Source: Sulfurimonas sp. (GTDB lineage: Bacteria > Campylobacterota > Campylobacteria > Campylobacterales > Sulfurimonadaceae). Taken from it: a DNA stretch of 64,000 nt. The DNA is taken from the NCBI RefSeq assembly GCF_028714975.1, contig NZ_JAQTLH010000001.1, forward strand, positions 248,001 to 312,000, read 5' to 3'. This document shows, in pieces, positions 40,853-50,116 of this stretch. Position 1 is the first letter of the stretch. The number at the start of each line of letters is the position of its first letter. The notes beneath the pieces were generated by a model. It worked only from the letters and a program-made list of their open reading frames with translations. It was not told where the DNA came from and ran no database searches. The position numbers and the translations under genes were made by a program.

Positions 40853-41653
40853 TTATCTCTCTAATTTTTTCATATCGGCATCAATCTCGTCTTCATCTTC
40901 TTTTTCCTCTTCAAGAGGAGGTGCAGGATTTACCGCTTTAACGATTAAAATAGAGATACCGTATAAAATGGTTAACGGGATTGCCATAAGAAGTTGAGTT
41001 AAAACATCCGGCGGAGTAAGAACGGCAGCAACTATAAAAATAAGTACTATCGCATATCTAAAAAACTCTATCATATGTCTGTCGTTTATCATGCCAAGAA
41101 GTGCTAAAGAGTATGCAAAAATAGGCAATTCAAAAGCAATTCCAAAACCAAACATAATTTTTGTAAAGAATCCTACATAATCTTCTATGTTTATAAGCGG
41201 AGTAAATTTAAAACTACCGAATTCTATAAGAAAATCAAAGCCTAACGGGGTAACTACATAATAAGAAAATAAAACTCCGACTATAAACATTGTCGTTCCG
41301 CCGAATATAAACGGAAGTACTAGTTTTTTTTCATTTGCATAGAGTGCCGGCGCCACAAATGCCCATATTTGAGCCAAAATTATAGGCAAAGAACCTAAAA
41401 TTGCCGCAAAAAACGACACTTTAAGAGCAACAAAAAATGTTCCGCCGACTTGAGTCGTCGTAACCATACCGTCAGCTGCATGTATGGATGTTTTACCGAC
41501 TTCGATAAGTGCATTATTCAGCGGCGCGACTATCCATTCTAAAATCTCTTCATGAAAAGAGAACATTACAAAAAACATTACAAATAGGGTGGCAATAGAT
41601 ATTGCCAATCTTTTTCTTAGCTCAATTAAATGCGGTCTTATCTCATCAAACAT
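40853..41653 (-). CDS. tatC: Sec-independent protein translocase TatC
   Basis: MFDEIRPHLIELRKRL; six-TM pattern; FGFGIAFELPIFAYSLA. Confidence 0.95.
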   Translation of the reverse strand: MFDEIRPHLIELRKRLAISIATLFVMFFVMFSFHEEILEWIVAPLNNALIEVGKTSIHAADGMVTTTQVGGTFFVALKVSFFAAILGSLPIILAQIWAFVAPALYANEKKLVLPFIFGGTTMFIVGVLFSYYVVTPLGFDFLIEFGSFKFTPLINIEDYVGFFTKIMFGFGIAFELPIFAYSLALLGMINDRHMIEFFRYAIVLIFIVAAVLTPPDVLTQLLMAIPLTILYGISILIVKAVNPAPPLEEEKEDEDEIDADMKKLER

Positions 41654-42065
41654 TTTTCTTATCTTCTTCTACTTTATTTGTCGCTTGTGCAGTATCGTTC
41701 TTTTTGAGTGTTACCTCTTGCGGCTGAGTCGGAGCAGCTTTTTTCTCCGGTTCTTTGAGGCCCTCACCCATATAAAAATCATCCTCAAGCGTTGTTAGCT
41801 TTGCCGCCATTGCTTTAATATCCGTAGAGCTTTTTACTTGATCTGAAACATCAAGAAGCTCTTTTTTGTATGCCAAAGCTTCATCTTTCATGCTTTTAAC
41901 ATTCAACTCTTCTTCAAAACTATCTTTTATAGAACTGATAGTATTTTTAGTGCTTTTAAAAAATTTAGCTAACTCTACCATTGCACCCGGTAGTTTATCC
42001 GGACCAAGAAATAAAATAGCAACAACAGCGATGACGAGTATCTCTCCAAAATCCATACCAAACAT
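41646..42065 (-). CDS. tatB: Sec-independent protein translocase TatB
   Basis: MFGMDFGEILVIAVVAILFLGPDKLPGAMVELAKFFKS; overlaps tatC start. Confidence 0.9.
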   Translation of the reverse strand: MFGMDFGEILVIAVVAILFLGPDKLPGAMVELAKFFKSTKNTISSIKDSFEEELNVKSMKDEALAYKKELLDVSDQVKSSTDIKAMAAKLTTLEDDFYMGEGLKEPEKKAAPTQPQEVTLKKNDTAQATNKVEEDKKNV

Positions 42066-42120
42066 AAAAAAATCCTTAAATTATATAATAGGGCAAGATT
42101 CTATCTAAAGAATAATTAAA

Positions 42121-43173
42121 TTAATATATAAAGAGTGCAATCTCATCTGATAAAAGGTAGTCGTTGTTGTAAAAAGTATCATTTTGTAATATAAGTTTTT
42201 TTTCATCAACCAAAAGATAGGCTTTTTTTAATTCATTTGAATTTAAAATAGTTTTAGATATTCCCACACATGAACGAAGACCTAAAAAAATACGCTCTGT
42301 TTTTTTATCTTCTAGGGTTAATGTTTCACTCCTTATATTTAGCGGATTTTTAATATACTCTTCAACGCTGGGAGTCGGATAGTATCTCTCTGGGCCCAGT
42401 TTGCCAACGGCTCCGCTTCCAAGCCCTATATAATCTTTGTACTCCCAATATCCAAGATTGTGAGTGCTTCTGTAAGAGCCGAAATTGCTAATTTCATACT
42501 GCTCAAATCCGGCATCGCCTATTTTTTTAAAGAGCCAAGATGTTAGTTTTAGTCTCTCTTTTGACATATGCGGTTTTGACTCAAAGGGCGTGCCCTCTTC
42601 AATGGTCAGGGCATAAGCGCTAAGATGATTTATGGGCAGAGAAAAAGCGGTGACAAGGTCGTTTTCTAAAAGCGCTTTTGTATCGCCCAGCGTTGCATAA
42701 ATCAGGTCAAGCGAGATATTTTTAAATCCGACTTTTTCTGCATTTAAAATCGCCTCTTTTGCTTGAGTGGCGTTATGCGCGCGGTTTAGAAGCTTTAGTT
42801 TGTCTTTGTTAAAACTTTGCACTCCGAAACTTATACGATTAACTCCAAGTTCAAACATTCCTTCAAGCCACTCAAAAGTTGCGCTGTTTGGATTTGCTTC
42901 GCTTGTTATTTCTATATTATCGCCAAAATAGGGTTTTGACATCTCAAAGATTTTTTTATAAAGTTTCGGTGAAACGGTAGAGGGTGTTCCGCCGCCGATA
43001 AAGAGTGATTCTATCGCTTTTGGCGTGGCGCTAAATCTTTTTAGCTCAAACGCAAGCTGAGTACAAAGAGCCTCCATATAGTGCTCTTTGAGGTGAAACT
43101 TGTCTACATAAGAGTTAAAAGCGCAGTAAGAGCATTTTGAATCACAAAACGGGATGTGTATGTAGAGTAACAT
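42121..43173 (-). CDS. hemW: Radical SAM heme chaperone HemW / coproporphyrinogen III oxidase-like
   Basis: YIHIPFCDSKCSYCAFNS; FIGGGTPST; GVQSFNKDKL. Confidence 0.9.
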   Translation of the reverse strand: MLLYIHIPFCDSKCSYCAFNSYVDKFHLKEHYMEALCTQLAFELKRFSATPKAIESLFIGGGTPSTVSPKLYKKIFEMSKPYFGDNIEITSEANPNSATFEWLEGMFELGVNRISFGVQSFNKDKLKLLNRAHNATQAKEAILNAEKVGFKNISLDLIYATLGDTKALLENDLVTAFSLPINHLSAYALTIEEGTPFESKPHMSKERLKLTSWLFKKIGDAGFEQYEISNFGSYRSTHNLGYWEYKDYIGLGSGAVGKLGPERYYPTPSVEEYIKNPLNIRSETLTLEDKKTERIFLGLRSCVGISKTILNSNELKKAYLLVDEKKLILQNDTFYNNDYLLSDEIALFIY

Positions 43174-43176
43174 TTC

Positions 43177-44289
43177 CTATCTTGAAAGATTGCTAAGCGT
43201 GTTGATAATCTCATCCATTTTATCGCTGATGAGTCCGACTTCATTTGAGATATCGTTAACTTCATCGGCATTTCTGTTTAGCGCATCGGAACTCTCAGAG
43301 ATAGATTGGATTAGAACATTTGTTGTCGCTGAAGTCTCGGCTAAACTTTTTTGAGTTCTCTCTGCAAGTTTTCGCACCTCGTCGGCAACAACGGCAAATC
43401 CTCTTCCGTGTTCACCTGCACGAGCCGCTTCAATAGCCGCATTAAGCGCTAAAAGATTTGTCTGTTCGGCTATATCGCCGATGGTAGCTAAAATGCTTTT
43501 TGTCTCATTCGCATTTGCTACTAGAGTTTGAAGGTTATCAACCATGTCATTCTCTTTTTGAGCAACATTGTGGATTCTCTCTACTGTCTCGTTAATCATC
43601 TCTTTTAGGTCTCTAATCGTGCTGTTGGTAATTTTTGAGATGGTTTGGTTTAGCATATTTGAAGATTCGACTATGGTCTCTTGACTCTCTTTGTTTTTTT
43701 GTTCCATATCCTGAAGTGCTTGACCGAGATTGTTTATGTTTGTGAGCAGTTCAGCCATTTTTGCTTCGACATCGATTGTGCTTCTTGTCGAAAACTCTCC
43801 GTTTGAAAACTTCTTAAGTGTAGAGATGGCATTATCGATATTTTTTTCAGAATGGTTCAGCATATTGTTTAGGCTGTTTTTAAGTACATGTACATAAGGA
43901 GTTTTAGAGTCGGATGAAATTCTGCTTGAGTAGTCCCCTCTTGAAACTTTATCAGCCAAAAGAACCATCTCGCCTGCAACTTTCGTATCTTCAAGTACTG
44001 AATTTTGGTAACTGTTTACAATCTTGTTGAAGTTTACCTCCGCTTCATCTTGAGTGTTGTTGTTAAGCTCGATTCTGTTTCTGTTAAACTCCATCATGTC
44101 GATTAACTCGACTCTTTTTGAGTTTATATAGGCGTTACCCGGACTCTTTATCAATCCGAGCGCGATTGTAATCATAAAAGTTACTACTGCAAGAACTGCG
44201 TGAATGATGGTAGACTCTACCAAAAAGAGTGATGCCAAAAGTATTAAAAAAGCTATAGATATGATTATATTTTTTTGTGTAGCGTTCAT
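43177..44289 (-). CDS. Methyl-accepting chemotaxis protein, CetA-like (TM hairpin, no periplasmic sensor)
   Basis: Two closely spaced N-terminal TMs; MA core [40 protein letters not shown]. Confidence 0.87.
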   Translation of the reverse strand: MNATQKNIIISIAFLILLASLFLVESTIIHAVLAVVTFMITIALGLIKSPGNAYINSKRVELIDMMEFNRNRIELNNNTQDEAEVNFNKIVNSYQNSVLEDTKVAGEMVLLADKVSRGDYSSRISSDSKTPYVHVLKNSLNNMLNHSEKNIDNAISTLKKFSNGEFSTRSTIDVEAKMAELLTNINNLGQALQDMEQKNKESQETIVESSNMLNQTISKITNSTIRDLKEMINETVERIHNVAQKENDMVDNLQTLVANANETKSILATIGDIAEQTNLLALNAAIEAARAGEHGRGFAVVADEVRKLAERTQKSLAETSATTNVLIQSISESSDALNRNADEVNDISNEVGLISDKMDEIINTLSNLSR

Positions 44290-44298
44290 CTGAATTTC

Positions 44299-44682
44299 CT
44301 ATCTTAATGTTTTATATAGCTCTAGGGCTTGTTGAATCTCTTGCTCGGATGGTTTTCTTCGGCATGAAAGATAAGTTTTCTCTTTTCTTGTTTCATCATA
44401 TAGCGGATAAACGGTTGCATAAACCCAGTAAAACCCGCCCTCTTTGGTTCTGTTTTTTACATAACCGTTCCAGACTTTATCGCTCTTTATTGTCTCCCAT
44501 AGACTTTTGAATGCAGCTTTTGGCATATCGGGATGGCGAACGATATTGTGAGGTTTTCCGACTAGCTCCTCAAGCGTATAACCTGCAACATTACAAAAGT
44601 CATCGTTGGCAAATAGTATTATGCCTTTTGAGTCGGTTTGTGATACTAAAAAATCGTTCTTTTTTAAAACATACTCTTTCAT
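44299..44682 (-). CDS. Single PAS-domain protein, Aer/CetB-like
   Basis: 127 aa: GIILFANDDFCNVAGYTLEELVGKPHNIVRHPDMPKAAFKSLWETI; upstream of the MCP gene on the same strand. Confidence 0.87.
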   Translation of the reverse strand: MKEYVLKKNDFLVSQTDSKGIILFANDDFCNVAGYTLEELVGKPHNIVRHPDMPKAAFKSLWETIKSDKVWNGYVKNRTKEGGFYWVYATVYPLYDETRKEKTYLSCRRKPSEQEIQQALELYKTLR

Positions 44683-44798
44683 TCAAATAGCCTCTCTCTT
44701 TTTATCTAAAAGTTTACAATAATAAAATGAAAAATAGTTGATTTTAAATGCTAATTTTGTATAATTCCAAATTCAAAACTTAATATCGAAGTGAAGCT

Positions 44799-45269
44799 AT
44801 GAGCAAAAAAGATTTATATCGCCCTAATGTTGCTATGATAATAGTATCAGACAGCTATCCGCATAAAAAAGAGATTTTTTTAGCTCAAAGAAATGATTTG
44901 CTTGATGTATGGCAGTTTCCTCAAGGCGGGATTGATGAGGGAGAAGAGATTATAGAAGCTCTTTTTCGTGAACTTCAAGAGGAGATAGGCACTGACAGAG
45001 TTGAGGTGATTGCTGAGTTTCCTGAGTGGATTTCATACGACTTTCCTCCAAGAATAGCACAAAGCATGAAGCCTTTTATAGGGCAGACACAGAGATATTT
45101 TTTGGTTAAATTGCAAGAGGATGCAACGATAAATATCAATACGGAGCATCCGGAGTTTCGTGATTATAAATTTGTAACTGCCGATGAGGCTTTAAATCTT
45201 AGTGCCAGTTTTAAAAAAAATGTTTATGAGAGTGTGATAAATTATTTCAAAGAAGAGGGATTGTTATAA
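44799..45269 (+). CDS. rppH: RNA pyrophosphohydrolase (Nudix)
   Basis: Nudix box GGIDEGEEIIEALFRELQEEIG; YRPNVAMIIVSD N-terminus. Confidence 0.93.
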   Translation: MSKKDLYRPNVAMIIVSDSYPHKKEIFLAQRNDLLDVWQFPQGGIDEGEEIIEALFRELQEEIGTDRVEVIAEFPEWISYDFPPRIAQSMKPFIGQTQRYFLVKLQEDATININTEHPEFRDYKFVTADEALNLSASFKKNVYESVINYFKEEGLL

Positions 45270-46481
45270 ATGTTGATAGTTCAAAAATTTGGCGGAACGA
45301 GTGTAGGCGATTTAAATCGCATTCAAAATGTTGCCAATCGCGTAAGTAAAACAAAAAAAGCCGGACATGATGTCGTTGTAGTCGTTTCGGCTATGAGCGG
45401 AGAGACAAATAAGCTTATAGATTATGCCGAACATTTTTCTAAAAATGCTTCTCGCGCGGACATGGATATGCTTCTTAGTTCAGGAGAGCGCGTAACTGCA
45501 TCGCTTCTCTCAATAGCTCTAAACGAGATGGGACTTCCCGCAGTTGCAATGAGCGGGCGAAAAGCCGGAATAGTAACGGATACCCATCATACAAAAGCGC
45601 GCATCCAAAATATAGATCCGACTGCTATGCATGAAGCTCTCAAAGAGGGTAAAATCATAGTAGTTGCCGGTTTTCAAGGTGTAAACGAGAGCGGTGACGT
45701 AACGACTCTTGGACGCGGCGGAAGCGACTTAAGCGCCGTTGCTATTGCAGGAGCGGTTAAAGCGGATTTGTGCGAGATATACACCGATGTCAGCGGAATA
45801 TTTACGACTGATCCGAGAATTGAGCCAAAGGCTAAAAAGTTAGAGAAAATCTCATACGACGAGATGTTGGAATTGGCGTCTTTGGGTGCGAAAGTGCTTC
45901 AAAACCGTTCAGTTGAACTGGCAAAAAAATTAAATGTAAATCTAGTAACAAGAACAAGCTTTTCAGATGAAGAGGGAACTTTAATAACTAAGGAAGAAAA
46001 TATTATGGAAAAACCGTTAGTAAGCGGAATAGCGTTAGACAAAAATCAAGCTCGCGTGTCGTTAATAGGCGTAAAAGATAGACCGGGAATCGCATCTGAT
46101 ATCTTTACTAAACTTGCAAAAAATAATGTAAACATTGATATGATTATCCAAAATGTCGGACATGACGGCAAAGCGAATATTGATTTTACGGTTCCGGTGG
46201 GCGACTTAAACGACGCAAAAGCGGTAATGGATACATTTGTAAAAGAGTCTGAAGTAGATGAAGTGACTTATGATGAAAATATCTGTAAAGTCTCTATTGT
46301 CGGTGTAGGTATGAAATCTCATACGGGCGTTGCCGCAAAGGCATTCTCTACAATGGCGGCTGAAAATATCAATATCAATATGATTTCAACTTCAGAGATA
46401 AAAATCTCTATGGTTATTGCTGAGAAGTATGCAGAGCTTGCGGTTAGAGCTCTTCATAGTGCTTACGAATTAGATAAGTAA
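45270..46481 (+). CDS. lysC: Aspartate kinase
   Basis: VQKFGGTSVGDLNRI; TLGRGGSDLSAVA; two ACT domains. Confidence 0.97.
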   Translation: MLIVQKFGGTSVGDLNRIQNVANRVSKTKKAGHDVVVVVSAMSGETNKLIDYAEHFSKNASRADMDMLLSSGERVTASLLSIALNEMGLPAVAMSGRKAGIVTDTHHTKARIQNIDPTAMHEALKEGKIIVVAGFQGVNESGDVTTLGRGGSDLSAVAIAGAVKADLCEIYTDVSGIFTTDPRIEPKAKKLEKISYDEMLELASLGAKVLQNRSVELAKKLNVNLVTRTSFSDEEGTLITKEENIMEKPLVSGIALDKNQARVSLIGVKDRPGIASDIFTKLAKNNVNIDMIIQNVGHDGKANIDFTVPVGDLNDAKAVMDTFVKESEVDEVTYDENICKVSIVGVGMKSHTGVAAKAFSTMAAENININMISTSEIKISMVIAEKYAELAVRALHSAYELDK

Positions 46482-46485
46482 CTTT

Positions 46486-47034
46486 ATGTCGGATTTTGCT
46501 CAATGGAGCCTAGACGCTATCAGAGAAGAGGGCGGTTGTTTTAGTTGGTTGGAAGAGCAGCGGTTTGACTGGACGACTACGACTTCACAGGCACTGGAGC
46601 AGATTCTTAGCGGTAAGACGGTCATTCTCATTACTGATGAGAAGAGAAAATGGCTTGAGACTTATATCCTTGATTTTTTAAACAGCGCTCAACTTGAGCG
46701 TCCGCTTCTTCCGATACTTAGCATAGATAGTATATACAAGCACTACAACAGCATAAGCGGCGGCGAGATGATTGATATGGTTGAAGATATGATATCTTTA
46801 GCTCATAAAGATGATTACTTCTTTTGGTATATCGGCAGGGGCGATGACAAAAGAGCCGATATCGCAAAAAGAAAAGATACAAGCTATTTTTGGATTTTTG
46901 ATGAAGACTACCTCAATGCTTTTACCCTAAAATCTTACGATAAACTGCTCGATATAAAATTACTACAACTTTACCGACTTTTTAATGCATCTCTTAATGC
47001 TGCGATGTTTGGAGAAGTTGATGTCAACTCATAA
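46486..47034 (+). CDS. hobA: DnaA-associated replication initiation regulator HobA
   Basis: Between lysC and holB as in H. pylori HP1229-HP1231; pattern ERPLLPILSID...FFWYIG...FWIFDED...LLDIKLLQLYRLFNASL resembles HobA. Confidence 0.85.
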   Translation: MSDFAQWSLDAIREEGGCFSWLEEQRFDWTTTTSQALEQILSGKTVILITDEKRKWLETYILDFLNSAQLERPLLPILSIDSIYKHYNSISGGEMIDMVEDMISLAHKDDYFFWYIGRGDDKRADIAKRKDTSYFWIFDEDYLNAFTLKSYDKLLDIKLLQLYRLFNASLNAAMFGEVDVNS

Positions 47035-47644
47035 CTCTAAAAAAGGGTATATTTTAATCTCCACTAACATCCAAGCGGAGTTTGAGAGGCTAAGAGAAGA
47101 GTTAAAACCAAATAGAGTTGTCGGTTTTATAGAAGATGAGTTTAAAATAGAGCATGCAAAAGCAGTCCTTGCAGAGTCATACATCAGCGAATCGCAAACG
47201 AAATATATCGTTTTGGGTGCTAATAATTTTAACAGCGTTTCGCAAAATTCGCTTCTAAAACTACTGGAAGAGCCGCCTAGAAACATAGAGTACATTATCA
47301 TATCCTCCACAAAATCAAACCTGCTTCCTACCGTACGCTCAAGAATGCCGATTTTAAAAGGCGAAACAGAGCATACGGCACAAGAGATCAATATTAATCT
47401 ATCTAAGATAGACTATGCAGAAGTTTTTGAGTTTTTAAAAGCAAACGAGAGAGTTAAAAAAAGCGAAGCGAAGGGTCTTGTCGAAGCGCTTTTTAACAGA
47501 GCCGTTAAAGAGAGGGTTACACTTAGTGTTTCACAACTTCAAAATTTTGACAGAGCGTATAGACTCTTGGAGTTAAACTCAAGACCGCAGAGTGTTTTGG
47601 CTATGCTTCTTATGAGTTTTGCGGGAGAAAAAAATGCAAATTGA
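47021..47644 (+). CDS. holB: DNA polymerase III delta-prime subunit
   Basis: NSVSQNSLLKLLEEPPRNIEYIIISSTKSNLLPTVRSRM. ATG 47021 overlaps the hobA 3' end by 14 nt. Confidence 0.9.
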   Translation: MSTHNSKKGYILISTNIQAEFERLREELKPNRVVGFIEDEFKIEHAKAVLAESYISESQTKYIVLGANNFNSVSQNSLLKLLEEPPRNIEYIIISSTKSNLLPTVRSRMPILKGETEHTAQEININLSKIDYAEVFEFLKANERVKKSEAKGLVEALFNRAVKERVTLSVSQLQNFDRAYRLLELNSRPQSVLAMLLMSFAGEKNAN

Positions 47645-48776
47645 ACTTTTATCAAATAGTATTGATATAAAAAAATATCTAAAAGAGCTCGGCGTAGAGA
47701 GCGGCGGAGTAGGTATCATGTCGGCAAAAGCGGCACATCACACTCTCTATATCAGAGATTTGCATGTAGGCGGAGCCAATATCTTAAAGCAGGATGCCCT
47801 AAGCGTGGGTGCCGATTTGGCGGTGCCTCGCGGAACGGTCGTGGCAAAAACTCCGCATGTGGATTGCATACTCATCGCAACTTCAAAACAGTTAGAGCTT
47901 CTTAGTAAAAAAGAGCTGCTTCAACCCTTTGGACTAAAAGAGGCGGCAAAAAAATTTCAAGAGATTTTAAAAATCAAAAAACCAAAAGATGTAGAAGTCA
48001 TGGGCGTTATAAACGCGAATGACGACAGTTTTTTTAGCGAGTCGAGATTTAAAGAGGGCAGTGCGATAGAAGCCATAGAGCGTATGATAGCAGATGGCGC
48101 CCATATCATAGATATCGGCGGAGTTTCATCTGCTCCTAACTCTGCACGGGTAGATAAATATGAAGAGTTAAGAAGAGTAAAGCCGATTCTTGACGCAATA
48201 CAAGGCGAAAAACTCTTTAATAAAGTAAAATTCAGCATTGATAGTTATGAGCCTGATGTTATCTCTTATGCGCTTGATAGCGGATTTAAGATAGTAAACG
48301 ACATAACGGGTTTGGCGGATAAAGAGGTTTGCAGGCTTTGTGCAAGTTATGATGCGACTGCAGTGATTATGCATATGCAAAAAAAACCGCAAACTATGCA
48401 AGAAAATCCGGAGTATGAAAATATATTAAGCGATATCTACTCATTTTTTGGGCAGAGAATCAAAGAGGCCAAAGCGATGGGTGTTAAAGATATTGTCCTA
48501 GATGTCGGAATAGGGTTTGGTAAAACGCTAGAACATAATTTGATGCTTATAAAACATCATGAACACTTTTTGACACTCGGCAAATCTCTGCTCATCGGTG
48601 CTTCAAGAAAGTCGATGATAGATAAAATCTCGCCCTCTCTGCCAAAAGAGAGGCTTGCAGGGACTATTGCTCTGCATCTTGAAGCTGTGAGAAACGGAGC
48701 TTCTATCATCCGTGTGCATGATGTAAGAGAACATATTCAAGCGTTAAAAATTCAACAAGCATTAAATGCCATTTAG
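47634..48776 (+). CDS. folP: Dihydropteroate synthase
   Basis: VMGVINANDDSFFSES; IIDIGGVSSAPNS; LDVGIGFGKTLEHN; LIGASRKS. ATG 47634 overlaps the holB 3' end. Confidence 0.94.
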   Translation: MQIELLSNSIDIKKYLKELGVESGGVGIMSAKAAHHTLYIRDLHVGGANILKQDALSVGADLAVPRGTVVAKTPHVDCILIATSKQLELLSKKELLQPFGLKEAAKKFQEILKIKKPKDVEVMGVINANDDSFFSESRFKEGSAIEAIERMIADGAHIIDIGGVSSAPNSARVDKYEELRRVKPILDAIQGEKLFNKVKFSIDSYEPDVISYALDSGFKIVNDITGLADKEVCRLCASYDATAVIMHMQKKPQTMQENPEYENILSDIYSFFGQRIKEAKAMGVKDIVLDVGIGFGKTLEHNLMLIKHHEHFLTLGKSLLIGASRKSMIDKISPSLPKERLAGTIALHLEAVRNGASIIRVHDVREHIQALKIQQALNAI

Positions 48777-48787
48777 AGGTTAAAGTT

Positions 48788-50116
48788 ATGAAATTCCCGA
48801 CAATCGGCAGTATAGCAACAACTTCAGTTGTTTCAATAGATATAAACAAGACGATTTCAGATGCTATAAAAATGATGTTTGAGAGCGTGCATAGAAATAT
48901 AATAGTAATAGATGAAAATGTTTTTCGTATTTTAACGGTAAACGACATTTTAAATATTAAAATTCAAAATATAGATTTGAATGATTCGCTTAAGAGCTTA
49001 AAACTTAATAGCGTTTCCGTAGCACATAAAGATAAAAATATTTTAGAGATAGTTGATTATCTAAATTGCGAAATAGAGTATATATGTGTAATTGATGGAG
49101 ACGGTTCGCTTCACGGGCTTGTTTCGCATACGGATGTTACAAGCAGTATAGACCCTGAGACACTGATGGATAATTTTTGTCTGCAGGACTTTTTAAAGCT
49201 TAGCAGAAGAGCCAAGTGGATAAATAAAGGTATGAAGACGCTTGATTTGCTTGAAGAGATGATAAAAAACCGTTACGAGAGCGTAATGATTGTAGAAAAC
49301 TTCAAGCCTATAGGAATCTTTACTACAAAGGATGTTGTAAAAATCATCAAACATAACGAAGATTTAGAGCTGCCTGTAAGTAACTATATGTCATCTCCAG
49401 TTGAGACGATAAGTAAAAACAGTTCTATAAAAGAGGCTTTGGCATTTTTGAAAGAGAAGCATTATAAAAGAGTAGTAGTTGTTGACGATAACGGAGATAT
49501 GTCTGGGATAATTACGCAAAAAGAGCTTATTTCCCTCTCATACTCAAGATGGGCAATGCTTATGAAAGAGCATCATGATGAGCTTTGTCAAATCAATGCT
49601 TCTCTTTTAAACAAGAGCAAAAAGTATGAAGCGATGGCTTCTATAGACCCTCTTACGAGTTTATATAACCGCAATAAATTTTTAGAACTATATCTCTCAT
49701 CATACAAAACTATGGCAGAGAGAGATAACAGTATGTCATTAATCATAATAGACATAGACCATTTTAAAAAGATAAACGATGCTTACGGGCATAATGTCGG
49801 GGATGAGGTTCTTGTAAAAATCTCTCATGAGCTGCAAAAAACCCTAAGAAACATAGATATAGTATGCAGATGGGGAGGAGAGGAGTTTGTTATACTCCTT
49901 CCTGCGACAGATATGGATAATGCACTTTTATTAGCCGAAAAATTAAGAGCTCATATAGAAGAGTTAAATATAGATAAAGCAGGCAAAATTACTGCAAGCT
50001 TCGGAGTCACAAAAGTAGTAAAAGACGATGAGCTAAAGAGTGTCATCGAGAGAGCCGATAGAGCTCTCTATGAAGCAAAAGCTTCGGGTAGAAACTGTGT
50101 TAAGGCGATTTTTTAA
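48788..50116 (+). CDS. Tandem CBS-domain diguanylate cyclase
   Basis: CBS repeats (e.g. [48 protein letters not shown]); GGDEF domain with RWGGEEF. Confidence 0.93.
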   Translation: MKFPTIGSIATTSVVSIDINKTISDAIKMMFESVHRNIIVIDENVFRILTVNDILNIKIQNIDLNDSLKSLKLNSVSVAHKDKNILEIVDYLNCEIEYICVIDGDGSLHGLVSHTDVTSSIDPETLMDNFCLQDFLKLSRRAKWINKGMKTLDLLEEMIKNRYESVMIVENFKPIGIFTTKDVVKIIKHNEDLELPVSNYMSSPVETISKNSSIKEALAFLKEKHYKRVVVVDDNGDMSGIITQKELISLSYSRWAMLMKEHHDELCQINASLLNKSKKYEAMASIDPLTSLYNRNKFLELYLSSYKTMAERDNSMSLIIIDIDHFKKINDAYGHNVGDEVLVKISHELQKTLRNIDIVCRWGGEEFVILLPATDMDNALLLAEKLRAHIEELNIDKAGKITASFGVTKVVKDDELKSVIERADRALYEAKASGRNCVKAIF

